Assembly (NCBI RefSeq): GCF_024346755.1
Contig: NZ_AP024862.1
Location: forward strand, 558,001-622,000
Source: Vibrio aerogenes
GTDB lineage: Bacteria > Pseudomonadota > Gammaproteobacteria > Enterobacterales > Vibrionaceae
Length of the DNA stretch: 64,000 bases
Direction: 5' to 3'
The position numbers were made by a program, and so were the translations under genes. Numbering within the stretch: position 1 is the stretch's first letter; each line of letters opens with the position of its first letter. This document shows positions 41,609-50,537 of this stretch, in pieces. Under the pieces are notes generated by a model. That model saw only the letters and a program-made list of their open reading frames with translations. It was not told the DNA's origin and did no database searches.

Positions 41609-43786
41609 TCAGTCGTCTGTTAACTGACTCTGCCCAAATCCTTCACGAATCCAGTTGACGACGCTGATAGCTGTGAATTTGCTGTCCCATGCGTAGTCGC
41701 CTGTCATGTCAGGTTTTCCACATGACGGGACCGGTTTTTTCCCGCCGAAACGCATATTTGTTGCAATCGCCATGAATGTTTTCATCCCGGTGGGATCATA
41801 GGGCTCTCCTGCGTCGCGGTGTTTGGCGATTTCCTCAGCCGGTAAGATTTTATCATCATCCCAGTCGAGTAATTGCAGTCCCAGCTTTTCGGTAACGTAA
41901 CGCTTCAGGGTTCTGTCCGGATCGGTCCATCCTTCAACTTCTTTTGCTTTTTTGATGGCATCAGCAAATTCAATTGATCGGTAGACTTCGTTGTTTTTCA
42001 CAAATGGCAGCTTGCGATCTTTCATCCGGGTATAGAAACGGTTGTGCTCTACCGAGACTTCATCTGTGGATGTAATCGGATCCCGTGGATAATCCGGGTT
42101 GATATATTTCGAGATAGCGACCTGATCGAGTGCAATTGAGTCATAGTTGACGCCAACATTGTTCCGGAAGACGATGTTACTGACGTTCTTTGCATCCCCG
42201 CTGTGGAGGAGTGTCGTCCGTGTCCGGTAGAAGATGTTATCTTCAATGGTGTTATCCTTCATAAAGAATTGTTTGGCGACTGCATCTTCAGACTGTGAGG
42301 TATAAATTTCGGGGACTAAGCGGAAGGCGTAATCACCGTAAGAGTAATACTTGTCTTTTGACGGTCCGGCGTAGCCGATGTCCGTGAGCTCATCGTGAAG
42401 CATCGCACTGGAGATAATATTGCCTTTGATCTCACTGCCGAAAGAAGCGCCCTGTAGTCCGAATCCCCAGCCCGGCTGGGAGCGCAGGTCCGAGGTCGGT
42501 TTTTCCGGGTTATATTTCTGCCCGTTTTGATAAATCAGCTGTACATTGTCACGGACAACAGCACTTTGGCCGATCTGACCATCTCTCTCCATCCAGGTCG
42601 TGGCATCATGATTTGAATTTGTTGCCGCATAGAAGGTGCCTTCAATAATCAGGCTTTTTTCCAGTAAGCCACCGTAGCGCATTTGCGGGCCGCCGGATGC
42701 GCCATCAGCGGAAATAATATTCCGGTAGACGTGTCCCATCTGCTGGCCGCCGCCCTGATAAATATTGCGGGAGAATACATCCCGGCGCGGATTGGCATAC
42801 AAGTATGGGTCCTCTTTATAACCGTTTTTGTAGAAAATCGTATCTTCAATAATGGCACGGGATTCACCACTGGTGTAATAGCCCTGATTATGACCCGGCT
42901 CATACCAGCCATTGGTGATCACTGAACGGTACACCATGGATTTTGCCGGTAAATAGCCAATTGCATTGCCATTCACATGATTGATTTTACAGTCTTCCAC
43001 CACCATGGTCACCGGGCCTTCTCCATTGGCAGACATATCTTCATGGAATTTGTATGCGCCAATACCCATTTCATTGAACTCAATAGAGAACAGATGGAGA
43101 TGAATCCAGTGCGTTTTTCTGTCTCTGTCTATATATCTGAGTGGGTTGAGATTTTCACCGACATCAAAGACAGCACGGCCATCAGTATTATTCCCGTAAG
43201 CAGCCACAACCATGGGCTCTGCTTCGCTGCGTCCGCCGAATAGTTTGGTGTCAAACCGGGTATGTTTCGAACCACGTTTAAACAGAAACCAATCCGGGTA
43301 ACCACCGGCTACTTGCTCCGGATCCATCTCTCTCGCAGTGGTCAGGTGAGTTTTCAGGCGAATGTCGTTTGCGGTGTTTGACATATCAGCAAAGGCTTGA
43401 ATCGCTGCTTCATTCGGGTGCATCGGATCGGTCCCGTAAACCAGACCTTCACTGTTGGTGGTACTGCCTGAAGAGTCGATGATGTTGGTGCCGTTCCACC
43501 AGTAAACTTCAGCAGATTCGTTATCACCGGAATCCGGGTTGAAATAAACAATTTTTGAGCCGCTGTCGCGGGTTGAATTGAAATAATTTGCCCCAAGGCT
43601 GCCGAGGCTTCTTGAACCATCACTGGGAACAATGAGTTTCGAAAAGTCGGTCCAGCCCGCTGCGTTTAGCGGCAAAGCCATTTGAGGCACTTCAGCAACA
43701 GTGGTGCCGCTGATTGCCGCCGTATGATATCCACACAAGCCAGCGAAGATGCTGGTTGCGATGACCAGTTTCTTTAATTTCATCAT
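41609..43786 (-). CDS. Secreted right-handed beta-helix protein, lyase-like
   Basis: 725 residues. Signal peptide about 1-25 (LVIATSIFAGLCGYHTAAIS). The middle (about 190-560) has the repeating short strands of a parallel beta-helix, such as ITNGWYEPGHNQGYYTSGES, AIIEDTIFYKNGYKEDPYLY and NIVFRNNVGVNYDSIAL. This fold is shared by pectate lyase, alginate lyase and similar families. I see no definite PL-family active site, so the substrate is unknown. The C-terminal 130 residues lack repeats. Possible role: breakdown of an algal or plant polysaccharide, as with the esterase and pullulanase in this window. Confidence 0.75.
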   Translation of the reverse strand: MMKLKKLVIATSIFAGLCGYHTAAISGTTVAEVPQMALPLNAAGWTDFSKLIVPSDGSRSLGSLGANYFNSTRDSGSKIVYFNPDSGDNESAEVYWWNGTNIIDSSGSTTNSEGLVYGTDPMHPNEAAIQAFADMSNTANDIRLKTHLTTAREMDPEQVAGGYPDWFLFKRGSKHTRFDTKLFGGRSEAEPMVVAAYGNNTDGRAVFDVGENLNPLRYIDRDRKTHWIHLHLFSIEFNEMGIGAYKFHEDMSANGEGPVTMVVEDCKINHVNGNAIGYLPAKSMVYRSVITNGWYEPGHNQGYYTSGESRAIIEDTIFYKNGYKEDPYLYANPRRDVFSRNIYQGGGQQMGHVYRNIISADGASGGPQMRYGGLLEKSLIIEGTFYAATNSNHDATTWMERDGQIGQSAVVRDNVQLIYQNGQKYNPEKPTSDLRSQPGWGFGLQGASFGSEIKGNIISSAMLHDELTDIGYAGPSKDKYYSYGDYAFRLVPEIYTSQSEDAVAKQFFMKDNTIEDNIFYRTRTTLLHSGDAKNVSNIVFRNNVGVNYDSIALDQVAISKYINPDYPRDPITSTDEVSVEHNRFYTRMKDRKLPFVKNNEVYRSIEFADAIKKAKEVEGWTDPDRTLKRYVTEKLGLQLLDWDDDKILPAEEIAKHRDAGEPYDPTGMKTFMAIATNMRFGGKKPVPSCGKPDMTGDYAWDSKFTAISVVNWIREGFGQSQLTDD

Positions 43787-44381
43787 TTTATTCTCAATTT
43801 ATTTCTTCGTGTTAAGTTTAATTTTATGCAATGAAACTGACTATTTATCACTGCCTGAAAAATACTAAATAAATAAAATGTCAATACGAGTTAAATAAAT
43901 TTAAACTGTGATAACCGTTCAGGACAATATGGATGTAATGGATTTCATAAATTTTGAAATAAATTTGTAATAATAAAAAATTAATAAAAATTACAATAAA
44001 ATCAGTATATTAAATTGTTGTTTAAATGTGAAATTAATTGGTGGGTTGCTTTTAAGTATGAATTTTTTAAATATATAAATTAAATTTAAAACAAAAGGTT
44101 TAAGCGGTTTTAAATTTAAAACTAATATTTTTATTAAATCTGAGTTTGAATATATTTAAGTTTGTCTATTTTGCGGGTTGAATATTTATTCTGACAGGTT
44201 TCTAAAGATGCGTGTGAGGTGATTGAATCTTTTGATGCACTATCACTATCTGTGTCCAAACGATCTTTCAGTTTGTTTGATGAACGATCACCTGAAGAGA
44301 CTTCTTCAGGTCGTTTGACTATCCATATATGACTATCCATATATGACTATTCATATATCGGGATATGGATTGATGAGACTG
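43787..44381. other. AT-rich intergenic region with 14-bp tandem repeats
   Basis: About 600 bp, very AT-rich from 43850 to 44160. A hairpin ACCTGAAGA-4 nt-TCTTCAGGT is at 44291-44312. A 14-bp unit GACTATCCATATAT follows in three tandem copies at 44317-44358. The short reverse reading frame at 44134-44340 is not supported. Confidence 0.6.
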
Positions 44382-44418
44382 ATTAAAATCACCTATCAAT
44401 AAGATAGATATTACCGAT
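44382..44418 (+). promoter_or_regulatory. Probable OxyR-binding site upstream of ahpC
   Basis: ATTAAAATCACCTAT - CAATAAG - ATAGATATTACCGAT fits the OxyR pattern of two ATAGntnnnanCTAT elements spaced by 7: the inner halves (ACCTAT-N7-ATAGAT) match exactly, the outer halves partly. It ends about 82 bp before the ahpC ATG, so peroxide control is likely. Confidence 0.7.
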
Positions 44419-44500
44419 TTTATTTCAGCACGCCCTGATGACAATATACTTCCCGAAAGCAAGATTTGCTCCTCCAAAACAACAAAAGGAAAGTAAAGAA

Positions 44501-45058
44501 ATGATTAACACCAAAATCAAACCATTTAGCGCAACAGCATTCAAACAAGGTGAATTCGTTGAAGTGACAGAACAAGATGTTCTGGGTAAATGGGCAGTAT
44601 TCTTCTTCTATCCAGCGGACTTTACCTTTGTTTGTCCGACAGAGCTGGGTGACCTGGCTGACCAGTACGAAGAGCTGCAAAAGCGTGGTGTTGAAGTGTA
44701 TTCAGTCTCAACTGACACACATTTCACGCACAAAGCATGGCACGATAGTTCAGATACAATTGGCAAAATCAACTACTTCATGCTGGGCGACCAGAACGGC
44801 AACATCACAAACAACTTTGGTGTGATGCGTGAAGGTCAGGGCCTTGCTGACCGTGCGACATTCCTGATTGACCCTGAAGGTGTCATTCAGGCAATGGAAA
44901 TCACTGCTGAAGGTATCGGCCGTGATGCAGACGACCTGCTGCGCAAAGTAAAAGCGGCTCAGTACGTTGCAGCTCACCCAGGTGAAGTTTGCCCGGCGAA
45001 ATGGAAAGAAGGCGAAGAAACACTGGCACCTTCTCTGGACCTTGTCGGTAAAATCTAA
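44501..45058 (+). CDS. ahpC: Alkyl hydroperoxide reductase subunit C (peroxiredoxin)
   Basis: 185-residue typical 2-Cys peroxiredoxin that reduces H2O2 and organic peroxides in the cytoplasm. Peroxidatic Cys45 in [13 protein letters not shown]; resolving Cys164 in GEVCPAKW. The ATG at 44501 with AAAGGAAAGTAAAG upstream is chosen over the longer frame from 44438, which would add a basic extension across the leader. Codon use is strongly biased, as expected for an abundant protein. Next gene is its reductase ahpF. Confidence 0.97.
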   Translation: MINTKIKPFSATAFKQGEFVEVTEQDVLGKWAVFFFYPADFTFVCPTELGDLADQYEELQKRGVEVYSVSTDTHFTHKAWHDSSDTIGKINYFMLGDQNGNITNNFGVMREGQGLADRATFLIDPEGVIQAMEITAEGIGRDADDLLRKVKAAQYVAAHPGEVCPAKWKEGEETLAPSLDLVGKI

Positions 45059-45217
45059 TCCTGAACGAACCGACACCGGTTCCGGAAACTAAATTAAATT
45101 CAGAGGGCATTCCGGGTCTGATACCTTGACGACCATCGGCCTGGTTTGCTCTCTCCTCTGCTGATTTACCCGGCATAAGTTTTTATCCGGCATCATCCTA
45201 AAAAGGTATGTAAAACC
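45059..45217 (+). other. ahpC-ahpF spacer
   Basis: About 160 bp with imperfect dyads (CCGACACCGGTTCCGG at 45070-45085). No clear T-run. ahpF is probably reached by read-through from ahpC. Confidence 0.35.
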
Positions 45218-46786
45218 ATGCTAGACCAAACGATTCAACAACAACTCAAACAATATCTGACCAATTTAAAAGAAGATATTCGTCTGGTGGTGAGCCTGGA
45301 CGAAAGCAAAGCATCGGACGATGTTCAGTCTCTTGCCAGCCAGATTGCGCAATTAAGTGACCGTATTACGGTTGTGCGTGATGATCATGCAAGTGATCGT
45401 AAACCGGTGATGTCCATTCAAAACCCGGAGAAAGGTACATCTCTGCGGTTTGCCGGCCTGCCGATGGGGCACGAGTTTACTTCTCTTGTTCTGGCACTGC
45501 TTCATTCCGGCGGACACCCAATGAAGCTCGAAGATGACCAGATTAAACAGATTGCCGCGTTAGATAAAACACTTGATGTTGAAGTCTTTATTTCTCTGTC
45601 ATGTCAGAACTGTCCGGATGTGGTTCAGGCATTCAACATGATGGCGGCAATTAATCCGAAAATTAAAGCCACTATGATTGACGGCGCTCTGTTTCAGGAT
45701 GAAGTAAAACAGCGCGATATCATGGCGGTTCCCAGTGTTTTTGTGAATGGTGAGCTGTTTGGTCAGGGGCGGATGTCTCTGACAGAAATCCTCAATAAAG
45801 TCGATGACAGCGCCAGTGAAAAAGCAGCAAAAGCACTGAATGAAAAAGATCCTTATGACGTTCTTGTCGTCGGTGGAGGCCCGGGTGGCAGTGCTGCAGC
45901 TTTATACGCAGCCCGGAAAGGCATCCGCACCGGTGTGGTGGCAAAACGCTTTGGCGGACAGGTCATGGATACCATGGCGATTGAGAATTTCATCTCTGTG
46001 AAACGCACCGAAGGACCAAAGTTAGCGGCGGATCTTGGCGAACACCTCAAAGAGTACGATGTCGACGTCGTGACCGAGCAACAGGCTGAAAAGCTGATGA
46101 GTAGCGCACATACGGAAGATGGTCTGATTCATGTTCAGCTGGCAAGCGGTGCCGTGCTGAAAAGTCAGAGTGTGATTCTGAGCCCCGGTGCCCGCTGGCG
46201 TGAAATGAATGTGCCCGGTGAACAGGAATACCGCAATAAAGGCGTGGCATACTGCCCACACTGTGACGGTCCGCTATTTAAAGGTAAACGGACTGCCGTG
46301 ATTGGCGGTGGTAACTCAGGCATTGAAGCGGCGATTGATTTAGCCGGTATTGTTGAGCATGTGACCGTGCTTGAATTTGCTGATGTGCTGCGCGCTGATC
46401 AGGTCTTGATTGATAAGGCGAACTCATTGCCGAACATTGACATTATTACGATGGCACAAACCACGGAAGTGGTGGGTGATGGCAAGCGTGTCACCAGTCT
46501 TCAATACAAAGACCGCAACACCGATGAAATTAAAACGTTGATCCTGTCAGGTATCTTCGTCCAGATTGGTCTTGTTCCGAATACGGAATGGCTGAAAGAT
46601 TCTGAAGTGAAACTTTCTCCACGCGGCGAGATTGAAGTCGGCAGCCATGGTGAAACCAGCCTTGAAGGCGTATTCGCTGCGGGAGATGCCACAACGGTCC
46701 CTTATAAACAGATTATCATTGCGATGGGTGAGGGGGCAAAAGCCAGCTTAGGGGCATTCGATTACCTGATTCGTAAGCAGGGATAA
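45218..46786 (+). CDS. ahpF: Alkyl hydroperoxide reductase subunit F
   Basis: 522-residue FAD/NADH disulfide reductase that recycles AhpC. Tandem thioredoxin-fold N-terminal domains hold the redox pair Cys129-Cys132 ([11 protein letters not shown]). The flavoprotein domain has FAD motif [19 protein letters not shown], the second redox pair Cys346-Cys349 ([11 protein letters not shown]), NADH motif [15 protein letters not shown] and the ending [34 protein letters not shown] precedes the ATG. Length equals the E. coli enzyme. Followed by a strong terminator. Confidence 0.97.
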   Translation: MLDQTIQQQLKQYLTNLKEDIRLVVSLDESKASDDVQSLASQIAQLSDRITVVRDDHASDRKPVMSIQNPEKGTSLRFAGLPMGHEFTSLVLALLHSGGHPMKLEDDQIKQIAALDKTLDVEVFISLSCQNCPDVVQAFNMMAAINPKIKATMIDGALFQDEVKQRDIMAVPSVFVNGELFGQGRMSLTEILNKVDDSASEKAAKALNEKDPYDVLVVGGGPGGSAAALYAARKGIRTGVVAKRFGGQVMDTMAIENFISVKRTEGPKLAADLGEHLKEYDVDVVTEQQAEKLMSSAHTEDGLIHVQLASGAVLKSQSVILSPGARWREMNVPGEQEYRNKGVAYCPHCDGPLFKGKRTAVIGGGNSGIEAAIDLAGIVEHVTVLEFADVLRADQVLIDKANSLPNIDIITMAQTTEVVGDGKRVTSLQYKDRNTDEIKTLILSGIFVQIGLVPNTEWLKDSEVKLSPRGEIEVGSHGETSLEGVFAAGDATTVPYKQIIIAMGEGAKASLGAFDYLIRKQG

Positions 46787-46920
46787 GACGGCTGACCATC
46801 AAACAAAAACAGATAACGTGAAACGCCATCACGACCTTACAGCGATGGGCCGGCTGTAAGTGTACTCAGGGTCAACAGATCCGGGTGATGAGAAAAATAA
46901 TAACCGGCCCAGGTCATTTG

Positions 46921-46951
46921 ACCAGCAGATGCCTGTCTGCTGGTTTTTTTT
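46921..46951 (+). terminator. Rho-independent terminator of ahpF
   Basis: Stem ACCAGCAG / CTGCTGGT with 8-nt loop and a run of T. The 130 bp before it hold nothing clear. Confidence 0.9.
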
Positions 46952-47023
46952 TATCCGCTGCTGTAACTCATCACACAAAATGATAAAGAAGAACCGGGAC
47001 AGACACTTTGATTCCCTTGTCCT

Positions 47024-47845
47024 TTAATCCTTTTGGTATGCCTGCGCGTAGCCATCCGTGGCGATGATTTGATTGTGTTTGCGTGTTTCTGAGAAAATCA
47101 GCCCGGATTCCGGTCCGAGTTTCAACCGGGGGTGCATAATATGAAGGACCACTGCCTGATGAAGAATGTTCTTCTTCTTCATGCCTGCGCCCAATAACCG
47201 AAATTCGAGATCGGTATCTTCACCTGTGCCGGGTGTCTCGTATCTGTTATCGAATCCGTTAATCGCGATTAAGTCGGCTTTCCAGGCTGAAAAATTACAT
47301 CCTAATAATCCTCTTTCACGACGATTGATGTAACTTGCCAGCCATGAGGCCGTGATCCGGACGCCTTTTTCAATATGCTTGCCATAGCCGATCAGATACC
47401 GGACAAACAGCCGGATCATATTGGAGACAAAAAAACGGTGTGGGTTGGCATCCCGGTACAGATCATGTTTAACATCCGCGTGGATGTTCACCCGCCGGCC
47501 ATTCAGGAAGGTATGTTCCTCTTTGTTTTTCAGGTGATCAAAAACAAAGTGTTCCTGAGGAATACAATCGCCATCCAGAAAAATCATATAAGGGCTCTGT
47601 GCAGCGTGAATACATTTATTCAGCAGCCGGTTTTTCCTGAATCCTTTATCTTCCTGCCAGACATGGGTTATTTTTTTGTGACTGTTGGCGATGAGGGCTT
47701 TCACCAAATCGACATTCTCCTGAGTCGAGCCGTCATCAGCAATCATGATTTCGAAGTGTTCAGGTTGTTTCTCAAGCGCACGGATAATACATCTTAACGC
47801 ATCGACATTGTTATAAAAGGCGACAATGACAGTGGCATCATACAT
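47024..47845 (-). CDS. Family 2 glycosyltransferase with C-terminal Glyco_transf_7C-like part
   Basis: 273 residues, GT-A fold. YDATVIVAFYNNVDALRCII is the nucleotide-binding start, IADDGSTQENVD follows, and the DxD-type FLDGDCIPQEHF should bind metal and sugar nucleotide. RERGLLGCNFSAWKADLIAI with GTGEDTDLEFRLLG is the galactosyltransferase-like C-terminal signature containing the likely catalytic acid ED. No transmembrane segment. It should add a sugar to a surface polysaccharide, lipid or protein. It stands alone in reverse, with a short AT-rich upstream region. The acceptor is unknown. Confidence 0.85.
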   Translation of the reverse strand: MYDATVIVAFYNNVDALRCIIRALEKQPEHFEIMIADDGSTQENVDLVKALIANSHKKITHVWQEDKGFRKNRLLNKCIHAAQSPYMIFLDGDCIPQEHFVFDHLKNKEEHTFLNGRRVNIHADVKHDLYRDANPHRFFVSNMIRLFVRYLIGYGKHIEKGVRITASWLASYINRRERGLLGCNFSAWKADLIAINGFDNRYETPGTGEDTDLEFRLLGAGMKKKNILHQAVVLHIMHPRLKLGPESGLIFSETRKHNQIIATDGYAQAYQKD

Positions 47846-48068
47846 AAGGATAAGGTTCCTCCCATGTTTTTATGGTGCCGCTTGTTGCCGACACCACACC
47901 AACGGTACTGATACCTCAAGTATATGTCAGTTCATGATGCTGATATTGTTTTGATAAATAAATGTGACCGGACTCGCCGCTGGTTTGATTCAAAGGCAAA
48001 AACATACATGAAAGTTTTGCAGCGGGAGTACGTCAGGGTTTTTCAAATACTGAATCGCTTCACATCTC
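47846..48068 (-). other. Intergenic region
   Basis: About 220 bp between two reverse genes. Promoter of the glycosyltransferase is likely here. Forward short reading frames across it overlap the zinc-ribbon gene and are not convincing. Confidence 0.35.
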
Positions 48069-48287
48069 TTATTCAACGTTTCCGGTGTGCCGGGTATATT
48101 CCGTCCGGATTTTTTCAAATTGTCCAAATGCTTTTGAAACCGTGTTGACATCGGATGGAGATAACGAAATGGAGGTATGACAGTCCGGATTCGGGCAGCT
48201 GAACTTCTTCCCGGTCAGCAACAGGGTTGACTCAACATAAATGGGGGTGCCGCAATCAGGGCAGTCTATTTTCGATTGAATGCTCAT
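48069..48287 (-). CDS. Small zinc-ribbon protein
   Basis: 72 residues with four Cys in a zinc-ribbon arrangement: CPDC (9 and 12) and CPNPDC (31 and 36), like MJ0042-type ribbons. The rest is polar and helical (PSDVNTVSKAFGQFEKIRTE). It may bind nucleic acid or a protein partner. Fourth gene of the DUF2589 set, 33 bp after its neighbour, with AAGGAGAACCCGATG as start context. Small zinc-ribbon genes next to DUF2589 have no function known to me. Confidence 0.75.
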   Translation of the reverse strand: MSIQSKIDCPDCGTPIYVESTLLLTGKKFSCPNPDCHTSISLSPSDVNTVSKAFGQFEKIRTEYTRHTGNVE

Positions 48288-48320
48288 CGGGTTCTCCTTG
48301 GTGCTTCGTGAGGGTTCAGG

Positions 48321-48923
48321 TTACTTTTTTTCAGGAATGGGATTGAGGTTCTTTTCAAAAATATCCAGAATCGTCGTCACCCCCCGTGGTAACGGGAGTT
48401 GCCCGGCTTCAAGGGTGACTTCATAGTTGGTGCCCGCCGCGGACTTTTGTGTGTTGCCGGACTGAGCGGTTAATGTGCCGTAAAGTTCGACATTGAACTC
48501 GTGAGACAAATGATCTTGATCCGGATTTTTTTGTGTCTGGTGCCGATTCTGTTTTGATGAGGTTGTGCTGCTCAGTTCCTCTGAGCTTTTCACCTCCATA
48601 TTAAAAGAAATCTTCAGGGTTTCAACGGCCAGTGAACTGATGGGGATCAATGTCATCAGCGGGATGGCTATATTCATCGTGACCGGTTGTTTGCTGAACT
48701 GACCATCACTCTCCAGGACTTGTCGTGAGAGCTGAAACGTCACCATCACCGGGCGAAGATCCTTGCTGTTTTCTGCGACCTGCTCAAAGCAGGTTGTGAG
48801 TAAAAACTGTGTTTGTGCCTGTGAAATCATCGCATTGGCATCGGTTGCGGCTTTCAGTGGTGCGCCAATTAAAGCTTTCATTGGCAGCCCGGAAAATTGC
48901 TCTGCTAAGTGTGTGCTGGCCAT
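48321..48923 (-). CDS. DUF2589 family protein, copy 3
   Basis: 200 residues. N-terminal helix HLAEQFSGLPMKALIGAPLK, AATDANAMISQAQTQFLLTT, then a beta-rich domain with MNIAIPLMTLIPISSLAVET and LKISFNMEVKSSEEL, and the end VTLEAGQLPLPRGVTTILDIF. This is the DUF2589 layout (PF11655), unknown function. No signal peptide, so it is cytoplasmic. A Ser/Asn/Gln-rich linker lies near 120-150. Parallels copy 1 closely in both ends. One of three in a row with one zinc ribbon. Confidence 0.8.
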   Translation of the reverse strand: MASTHLAEQFSGLPMKALIGAPLKAATDANAMISQAQTQFLLTTCFEQVAENSKDLRPVMVTFQLSRQVLESDGQFSKQPVTMNIAIPLMTLIPISSLAVETLKISFNMEVKSSEELSSTTSSKQNRHQTQKNPDQDHLSHEFNVELYGTLTAQSGNTQKSAAGTNYEVTLEAGQLPLPRGVTTILDIFEKNLNPIPEKK

Positions 48924-48956
48924 CTTTATCCCTTATGTGCGTCAGTGGCGGGGCGT

Positions 48957-49493
48957 TTAGCCCGGAATCTGTGATCGGAGGGCCCGCTCATAGCCTTCGA
49001 TCAGCTTTTTCAGCCCATCGGGGGGCTCGTGCCCGGTCAGGGTGATTTCGATGTGCGCATTCCCGGATTTCGGTGGGGTGTGCACAGGCGATTTTGAACT
49101 CAGCAGGTTGCCTTTCTTTGCTTGCGGGAAAGAGACGATGAGCTTGTCGTCATGATCTGTACTGATTTCCAGTTCAGCAGAGAATTTTACTTCGGTAATC
49201 CGGGGAGACGACACCGGAACCAGTGCCAGTAACGGCACCTTGACCGTGACGGTTTCCACGCCATCGGCTGAGCGCCCCGGAAACTGCATGGCACACGTTT
49301 TGGGCCTGAGCGTTGGTGCGCTGTGCTCCTCTGCGTGGCAATGATCACATGGCACCCGATCGTCAGGGCCTTCATCGGCAGGGACTTCGTCGAAGAAGCG
49401 CCGGATAAAATCGATGGTTTCCCCTTCGACTGACTTGGCTGCGTCTTTGGCGCCACGGTGTATGGCGCGCATTAAAGCTTGAAATTCAATCAT
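48957..49493 (-). CDS. DUF2589-like protein, copy 2 (divergent)
   Basis: 178 residues. A shorter, divergent relative: the N-terminal part reads FQALMRAIHRGAKDAAKSVE, then a CxxC-H (VPCDHCHAEEH) insertion absent from the other two, followed by TVTVKVPLLALVPVSSPRIT, EVKFSAELEIS and the ending IEITLTGHEPPDGLKKLIEG. It keeps the PLLALVPVS / beta core typical of DUF2589. Function unknown; the Cys/His cluster may bind zinc. AAACATGATTGAA start with AAGAAAAAC upstream; a gap of 64 bp to copy 1. Confidence 0.65.
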   Translation of the reverse strand: MIEFQALMRAIHRGAKDAAKSVEGETIDFIRRFFDEVPADEGPDDRVPCDHCHAEEHSAPTLRPKTCAMQFPGRSADGVETVTVKVPLLALVPVSSPRITEVKFSAELEISTDHDDKLIVSFPQAKKGNLLSSKSPVHTPPKSGNAHIEITLTGHEPPDGLKKLIEGYERALRSQIPG

Positions 49494-49557
49494 GTTTTTC
49501 TTCCGGTGGATAACTTATACCCTTATATGGGGATAGCTCAATACATCTGGCGTTGAA

Positions 49558-50196
49558 CTAAGGGTTTTTGGTTTGCTGGTCGCCGCCTTTGAGCATGATT
49601 GGATCTATATTGCGGGTAAAGGCACTGATAATCGTGGTCACGCCGGTGGGCAGCGGTAGTTGTCCGGCGTGGACATCCACTTCATATTTAGCCTGATTCG
49701 ACGCTTCGTAGTGCTCTTTCTGGGATGAGGTGGATTTGCTGTTGTGTGACACGGAACCATGGACTTCAACGGAGAACAACCCGGCATTATATTTGGCGGT
49801 GATGTCCGCTTTTGCAGCGGTTTCCTGCTCATGACTGGATTCATTGTCTGTGGAGGTGGAACTTTTCACTTCCATTTCGAAGTGGACTTTGACATCGTCA
49901 ACTGCCAGAGAGTTCAGCGGAATAATGGTCATCAGCGGCAGACTGAATTTGACGCTTGCCGTTGGCGGTGAACCTTCGCTGCCATCCTGATTGAGCACGG
50001 ATCGGGTAATGTTGAAATCGATCATAATCGGCTCTAATTTATCGTTTTTTTTATCAAAGCAGGTACTTAACAGAAACTGCGTCTGGTTGCGCGCCATCAT
50101 CCCGTTTGCGTCGGTTGCTGCCTTCAGTGGCGCACCGATCAGCGATTTCATCGGTAAACCACTAAACTGTTGTGCCATGGATGCTAATCCGGACAT
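49558..50196 (-). CDS. DUF2589 family protein, copy 1
   Basis: 212 residues from the ATG at 50196 (AAGGAGAAAGCT upstream); the longer frame from 50241 adds an unlikely leader. LASMAQQFSGLPMKSLIGAP, LKAATDANGMMARNQTQFLL, then VKFSLPLMTIIPLNSLAVDD, VKVHFEMEVKSS, a polar repeat-like region (NAGLFSVEVHGSVSHNSKST) and YEVDVHAGQLPLPTGVTTII. Strongly resembles copy 3 over both ends. First gene of the reverse operon. Its promoter region contains 14-bp tandem repeats. Function unknown. Confidence 0.85.
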   Translation of the reverse strand: MSGLASMAQQFSGLPMKSLIGAPLKAATDANGMMARNQTQFLLSTCFDKKNDKLEPIMIDFNITRSVLNQDGSEGSPPTASVKFSLPLMTIIPLNSLAVDDVKVHFEMEVKSSTSTDNESSHEQETAAKADITAKYNAGLFSVEVHGSVSHNSKSTSSQKEHYEASNQAKYEVDVHAGQLPLPTGVTTIISAFTRNIDPIMLKGGDQQTKNP

Positions 50197-50241
50197 AGCT
50201 TTCTCCTTATAAAAATGGAAAGTGATGGATTGACGATGCAT

Positions 50242-50537
50242 TCCTCACTTGATACTGATTAACAGACTTCATAGTGGTTGAAAGCAGACCACCACCATGG
50301 AGATTGCCAGCCAATCATAAGCGGAAGCGGGAGGCATGTTCTTGGCGGATCCGGCTGAGAATACAGGGGAAGCCGTTGGGGGAATTGTGTCTGCTGTATT
50401 TTTGAACAGACATTTTTGAGCAGATATTTTTGAACAGATATGTTTGAACAGATATGTTTGAACAGATTGCGTAAAAGCCAACTCACCGGCGTGAGTCTTT
50501 TGAAGAAGACATCACGCCGGAGCAATATCATCTCCGT
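50242..50537 (-). repeat. Spacer with five 14-15-bp tandem repeats and a hairpin
   Basis: At 50401-50470 a unit such as TTTGAACAGATATG occurs five times, two copies identical. A long stem CCGGCGTGA(GTCTT) ... (AAGAC)A-TCACGCCGG at 50486-50520 follows the outer-membrane-like gene and probably ends its transcript. Confidence 0.8.
50486..50520 (-). terminator. Strong hairpin after the outer-membrane-like gene
   Basis: Nine-bp outer stem and five-bp inner stem; on the reverse strand the 3' side is T-rich (GGCTTTTACG). Confidence 0.65.

Noticed and set aside
44134..44340. 68-residue reverse reading frame
   Set aside because: No ribosome-binding site, low-complexity AT-rich setting and no family.
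50401..50470. CRISPR array
   Set aside because: Five repeats of 14-15 bp directly adjoin each other with no spacers.
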